From an uncultured Lachnospiraceae bacterium (GTDB taxonomy: Bacteria > Bacillota > Clostridia > Lachnospirales > Lachnospiraceae), in contig CARUOB010000076.1 of NCBI GenBank assembly GCA_949076555.1, forward strand, positions 1-10,455: a stretch of 10,455 nucleotides of DNA, written 5' to 3'. The notes below the pieces were generated by a model. That model saw only the letters and a program-made list of their open reading frames with translations. It was not told the DNA's origin and searched no databases. This document shows positions 8,033 through 10,455 of this stretch, in pieces (within the stretch, counting starts at the first letter, position 1; each line of letters opens with the position of its first letter). A program made the translations under genes and the position numbers.

Positions 8033-8057
8033 GTCAGAGCGTCAAAATCGCCCTGAC
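8033..8057 (+). promoter_or_regulatory. Hairpin just upstream of the recombinase ribosome binding site
   Basis: GTCAGAGCG (8033-8041) and CGCCCTGAC (8049-8057) form a 9-position stem with one A-C mismatch and a 7-base loop. It ends three bases before the GGAGG at 8060-8064. It may affect translation start or be a protein-binding dyad; no U-run follows, so it is not a terminator. Confidence 0.35.
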
Positions 8058-8069
8058 ATGGAGGTAATT

Positions 8070-8681
8070 ATGAGCAATGTATACGGATATATCCGCGTCA
8101 GCAGCCGGGACCAGAACGAAGACAGACAAGTAATTTCCTTACAGCAATTGAAAATTCCGGAACCAAATATTTTTATGGATAAACAGTCGGGAAAAGATTT
8201 TGAAAGGCCGTCCTATAAAAAGATGACAAGACGTATGAAAAACGGTGATTTGTTATATATAAAAAGCATCGACCGGCTCGGGCGGAATTACAATGAGATT
8301 CTACAGCAGTGGCAGTTTCTCACAAGAGAAAAGGGGATCGACATCGTAGTCATTGATATGCCGCTGTTAGATACAAGGCGTGGAAAGGATCTTCTTGGCA
8401 CCTTTTTGAGCGATATTGTCCTGCAGGTGCTTTCTTTTGTAGCGGAAAACGAGCGTTCCAACATCCGGCAGCGGCAGGCAGAAGGAATTGCCGCCGCCAA
8501 GGCGAGGGGCGTACGGTTTGGAAGACCTCCCAAACCTTGGCCGGATAATTTTCCGGCTTACTGCCTTCTTTGGAAATCAGGCCAGCTTTCCGCCACGGCC
8601 GCCGCGAAAGCCTGCGGTATGCCTGTTTCCACCTTCCGCTACCGGGGCCGGACTTTCCTGCAAAACAGTGAATACGCATAA
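8070..8681 (+). CDS. Serine site-specific recombinase (resolvase/invertase family)
   Basis: 203 residues, close to Hin, Gin and gamma-delta resolvase in length and layout. The catalytic domain (about 4-125) begins YGYIRVSSRDQNEDRQ, where S11 aligns with the nucleophile of the YxRVS motif and R9 precedes it; the active-site arginines are in IDRLGRN (67-73). A long E helix with ENERSNIRQRQAEGI (126-140) and the AKARGVRFGRPP linker (144-154) lead to a C-terminal helix-turn-helix, SATAAAKACGMPVSTFRY (174-191). The ATG at 8070-8072 has GGAGG five bases upstream; the frame extends back to 7935 but through the recombination site. The gene lies between inverted crossover-like sites, which fits a DNA invertase acting on its own locus. 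Resolution of cointegrates is the alternative for this family, but no transposase is nearby. No Fis-type enhancer was identified. Confidence 0.93.
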   Translation: MSNVYGYIRVSSRDQNEDRQVISLQQLKIPEPNIFMDKQSGKDFERPSYKKMTRRMKNGDLLYIKSIDRLGRNYNEILQQWQFLTREKGIDIVVIDMPLLDTRRGKDLLGTFLSDIVLQVLSFVAENERSNIRQRQAEGIAAAKARGVRFGRPPKPWPDNFPAYCLLWKSGQLSATAAAKACGMPVSTFRYRGRTFLQNSEYA

Positions 8682-8722
8682 ACCTGCATGCCCAACATCA
8701 AAATGCCGGAACAATCTGGCTA

Positions 8723-8751
8723 TTGCAATTTAGAAAATTATGTGCTAAAGT
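8723..8751 (+). promoter_or_regulatory. Outward promoter of the invertible segment (currently pointing away from the operon)
   Basis: TTGCAA (8723-8728), a 17-base spacer and TAAAGT (8746-8751) with an extended -10 TG at 8743-8744, in AT-rich DNA between the recombinase stop and the right crossover site. Each hexamer matches the vegetative consensus at 4 of 6 positions, helped by the TG and ideal spacing. Transcription would start near 8758 and run right into the terminator at 8852. After inversion the same promoter would face left, and its transcript would cross the site and reach the first glycosyltransferase. Confidence 0.5.
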
Positions 8752-8770
8752 AAATTTGATTTTGGAGAAC

Positions 8771-8792
8771 TGACAATAAAGTACACTTTTTT
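8771..8792 (-). repeat. Right inverted repeat / candidate serine-recombinase crossover site
   Basis: Same 22 bp as 7929-7950 on the opposite strand. The central dinucleotide reads AC at 8783-8784, so the two sites are in inverted orientation. It lies 20 bases downstream of the -10 element of the outward promoter, so a transcript from that promoter crosses the site. Confidence 0.85.
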
Positions 8793-8851
8793 ACGACTAC
8801 AGATAGTATACCCATTATTGTACATTACAGACTGACCACAACCAAAACAAA

Positions 8852-8878
8852 TGCCCGCTTTCGCGGGCACCTGTTTTT
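8852..8878. terminator. Bidirectional Rho-independent terminator
   Basis: TGCCCGC (8852-8858) and GCGGGCA (8863-8869) form a perfect 7-bp GC-rich stem with a TTTC loop. Rightward the hairpin is followed by CCTGTTTTT (8870-8878); leftward by TTTGTTTTGG. It can end the oleate hydratase transcript coming from the right and any transcript leaving the invertible segment from the left. Confidence 0.85.
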
Positions 8879-8921
8879 CTACTATTCCATTTCTATCATT
8901 TCATTTTTATTGTTTTACTTT

Positions 8922-10455
8922 TTACATCCACTCCTTTAAAACTCCCTGATCCCGCATCACCTTTTCGATCGCCGTCCCTCTGATAAACCGCATCAGCAGC
9001 TTCTTCATCGGATTGAGCGGGCCCAGATTGATTTCCAGCGGGGACTTGCCGTCCATCAGCTTCACGCTGCTGGAAAGAAGCTCTCTGATATCGTAAACAC
9101 TGGCCCACACTTCCGGCACGCCTCTGTCCACGCCAAGCAGCCCGTAAACCGCTTCCATGGCGGTTCTGACAGAATACTCTGTCGTGAACACGGTGTCTCT
9201 GGGAGTCTGTGCAAACTGACCGAGGAATGCGAAGTTCACACAGCCGTCGGGAATGACATCCGGCCTGTCACCCGCCGTTCTCGGCATGAAGAAAGCGGTA
9301 ATATAAGGCATCATGGTAGGCACGCACACCGCGCTCTTCTCCGCAAGCTCGTCAATTTCCTCCACCGGCACACCAAGATGGTAGAGCCACTCCTGGGTGA
9401 TCTCCTTGCCGGTGCAGTCCTTCATGGGTTTCTTCACATAATCGCCCTCCACATCCGTGAAAAGACCATACACCCAGACGCATACTTTCTTTTTATCCTG
9501 CTCCTTAAACTGCCCCTGCCTGTTGATCGTCCAGCTAAGAAGCCATGAGGAATCCTGACAGCTCACGATACCGCCGGTCACCACCTTGCCGCTTCTCGGG
9601 TCGCGCTTGCAGATGGCTTCGATATAGGGAAGAATCTTGTCGTCCAGCGTGGTGACGGTTGCGGACTCCCAGTTTGTCTTCGCCACATCGGAGCAGAATT
9701 TCTCGGGACGCCCAAAGGAAGGGTCCTGCTTCGCAATATTTTTCCAGAGACTCCAGCAGCCGCTTGTGCGCACCTCCGCATCCCCGTTGGGGGCGTGGTT
9801 CTGGTCGCCGTAGATTGTTCCCTCGGTGCAGCTTCCGTTGGTCACGAATACAAGGTCGTTCTCGGTTAACATAATACCTTTCTCCACGCCTTTTACCTTG
9901 CACTCGATCGCCTTGGCAATCTTTTTATCTCCCTCGAATCCAAAAATTACATTGGTCACTTCGGTGTTAAACTGGAAGTCAACGCCCGCCGCTTGCAAAT
10001 ATTTCTGCATGGGCAGAATCAGGGATTCATACTGATTATATTTCGTAAATTTCAGCGCGCTGAAATCCGGCAGACCCGCGATATGATGGATAAACCGCTG
10101 GAAGTACAGCTTCATTTCCAATGCACTGTGCCAGTTCTCAAAGGCAAACATGGTGCGCCAGTACAGCCAGAAAGTGGAGTCAAACACTTCCTCGTCAAAC
10201 ACGTCCTCAATGGTTTTGTCGTAGAGATCCTCATCCTTCGTCATAAAGAGTTTCATAATCTCCATGCAGCCCTTCTGGCTTAAGTTGAATCTGCCGTCCG
10301 TATGAGCGTCCTGTCCCCGGTTTACGGTGGCACGGCAGAGAGAGTAGTTCGGGTCCTCCTTGTTCAGCCAGTAGTATTCGTCAAGCACCGACACACCCGG
10401 CGTCTCGATGGAAGGAATGCTGCGGAACAGATCCCACAGACACTCGAAATGGTTC
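8922..10455 (-). CDS. ohyA: Oleate hydratase (67-kDa myosin-cross-reactive antigen family), N-terminus outside the window
   Basis: The open frame covers the last ~511 codons; the start and the N-terminal FAD-binding Gly-rich motif lie beyond the right edge. Upstream of the GTG at 10392-10394 the frame continues as NHFECLWDLFRSIPSIETPG, so that GTG is internal. Strong family stretches are LDEYYWLNKEDPNYSLCRAT, then DGRFNLS, MFAFENWHSALEMKLYFQRF, KYNQYESLILPM, and near the C-terminus PDGCVNFAFLGQFAQTPRDT and FTTEYSVRTAMEAVYGL. The enzyme uses FAD to add water across the cis-9 double bond of unsaturated fatty acids, giving 10-hydroxy fatty acids, and is a membrane-associated cytoplasmic protein linked to detoxification of host or dietary fatty acids. 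Family length is about 560-650 residues, so roughly 60-100 residues are missing from view. It is unrelated to the glycan operon and convergent with the recombinase module. Confidence 0.95.
   Translation of the reverse strand, partial: NHFECLWDLFRSIPSIETPGVSVLDEYYWLNKEDPNYSLCRATVNRGQDAHTDGRFNLSQKGCMEIMKLFMTKDEDLYDKTIEDVFDEEVFDSTFWLYWRTMFAFENWHSALEMKLYFQRFIHHIAGLPDFSALKFTKYNQYESLILPMQKYLQAAGVDFQFNTEVTNVIFGFEGDKKIAKAIECKVKGVEKGIMLTENDLVFVTNGSCTEGTIYGDQNHAPNGDAEVRTSGCWSLWKNIAKQDPSFGRPEKFCSDVAKTNWESATVTTLDDKILPYIEAICKRDPRSGKVVTGGIVSCQDSSWLLSWTINRQGQFKEQDKKKVCVWVYGLFTDVEGDYVKKPMKDCTGKEITQEWLYHLGVPVEEIDELAEKSAVCVPTMMPYITAFFMPRTAGDRPDVIPDGCVNFAFLGQFAQTPRDTVFTTEYSVRTAMEAVYGLLGVDRGVPEVWASVYDIRELLSSSVKLMDGKSPLEINLGPLNPMKKLLMRFIRGTAIEKVMRDQGVLKEWM

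Larger units (their letters stand above)
7929..8792. other. Putative invertible DNA segment carrying its own serine recombinase and an outward promoter
   Basis: An 864-bp unit bounded by perfect 22-bp inverted repeats. It contains only one gene, the serine recombinase, and downstream of it a promoter-like sequence pointing right. The two repeats each carry a crossover-like core, with central dinucleotides in opposite orientation, so recombination would invert the segment between them and not excise it. The layout site-recombinase-promoter-site matches the Salmonella Hin/fljBA switch. The predicted target is the polysaccharide operon starting at 7868, 61 bases beyond the left repeat. In the sequenced orientation the promoter faces away from the operon (predicted OFF). 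No target-site duplication is visible outside the repeats and there is no transposase, which argues against an insertion sequence. Inversion itself is inferred, not observed. Confidence 0.7.
8682..8921. other. Intergenic region between recombinase and oleate hydratase
   Basis: This 240-base gap holds, left to right, a weak stem GCCGGA/TCTGGC at 8705-8720 with no U-run, the outward promoter, the right crossover site, about 60 AT-rich bases without a recognisable gene, and the bidirectional terminator. No small ORF with a ribosome binding site is seen. Confidence 0.6.

Noticed and set aside
7935..8069. Forty-five extra N-terminal codons on the recombinase.
   Set aside because: They run through the recombination site and leader dyads, have no ribosome binding site, and the homologous N-terminus (YGYIRVSS) starts just after the ATG at 8070.
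8705..8720. Stem GCCGGA/TCTGGC as a recombinase terminator.
   Set aside because: Only six pairs including one G-T, and no U-run follows.
7929..8792. Reading the 864-bp unit as an insertion sequence or small transposon with terminal inverted repeats.
   Set aside because: No target-site duplication is visible next to the repeats, there is no DDE or HUH transposase, and the repeats have a crossover-site form. Kept as the main alternative in the finding.
8809..8814. Leftward -10-like sequence (TATACT on the minus strand) right of the segment, which could drive the recombinase in the other orientation.
   Set aside because: No acceptable -35 hexamer at 16-18 bases and no TG extension; too weak to call.

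Overview
The window reads as a chromosomal stretch from a Gram-positive anaerobe, most likely a Clostridia or Lachnospiraceae member. This rests on AGGAGG-type ribosome binding sites, the gene families and intermediate base composition; no rRNA or other marker fixes the taxon. It holds the front part of a polysaccharide (cell-surface glycan) export operon on the minus strand (7868 down past 1), a self-contained site-specific recombination module (7929-8792), a bidirectional terminator (8852-8878) and, convergent from the right, the C-terminal ~510 residues of an oleate hydratase (8922-10455).

The operon, in transcription order, encodes a GT2 glycosyltransferase, a large protein with an N-terminal HAD domain and a second uncharacterised domain, a GT4 glycosyltransferase, the ABC-2 permease Wzm, the ATPase Wzt with a C-terminal glycan-recognition-type domain, a methyltransferase fused to a repetitive coiled coil, and the start of another glycosyltransferase that leaves the window. 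Genes overlap or lie a few bases apart, except for 52- and 73-base gaps before the GT4 and last glycosyltransferase genes. The set fits an ABC-transporter-dependent pathway in which the glycan is completed in the cytoplasm, capped, recognised by Wzt and exported. The methyltransferase-coiled coil next to a two-domain Wzt resembles the logic of the E. coli O8/O9a WbdD/Wzt chain-termination system. The coiled coil is built from near-identical 84-bp DNA repeats that could vary in copy number.

Immediately upstream of the operon sits a small serine recombinase gene (8070-8681) inside perfect 22-bp inverted repeats (7929-7950 and 8771-8792). Each repeat contains a crossover-like core, AAAGT-GT-ACTTT: inverted arms around an asymmetric 2-bp centre, in opposite orientations at the two ends. 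Between the recombinase and the right-hand repeat lies a promoter-like sequence with an extended -10 (8723-8751). As sequenced it points right, away from the operon and into the terminator. Inversion between the two sites would turn it to face the first glycosyltransferase. This is the same layout as the Salmonella Hin switch, so the glycan operon is predicted to be phase-variable, with the sequenced molecule in the OFF orientation. This is the main discovery candidate in the window.
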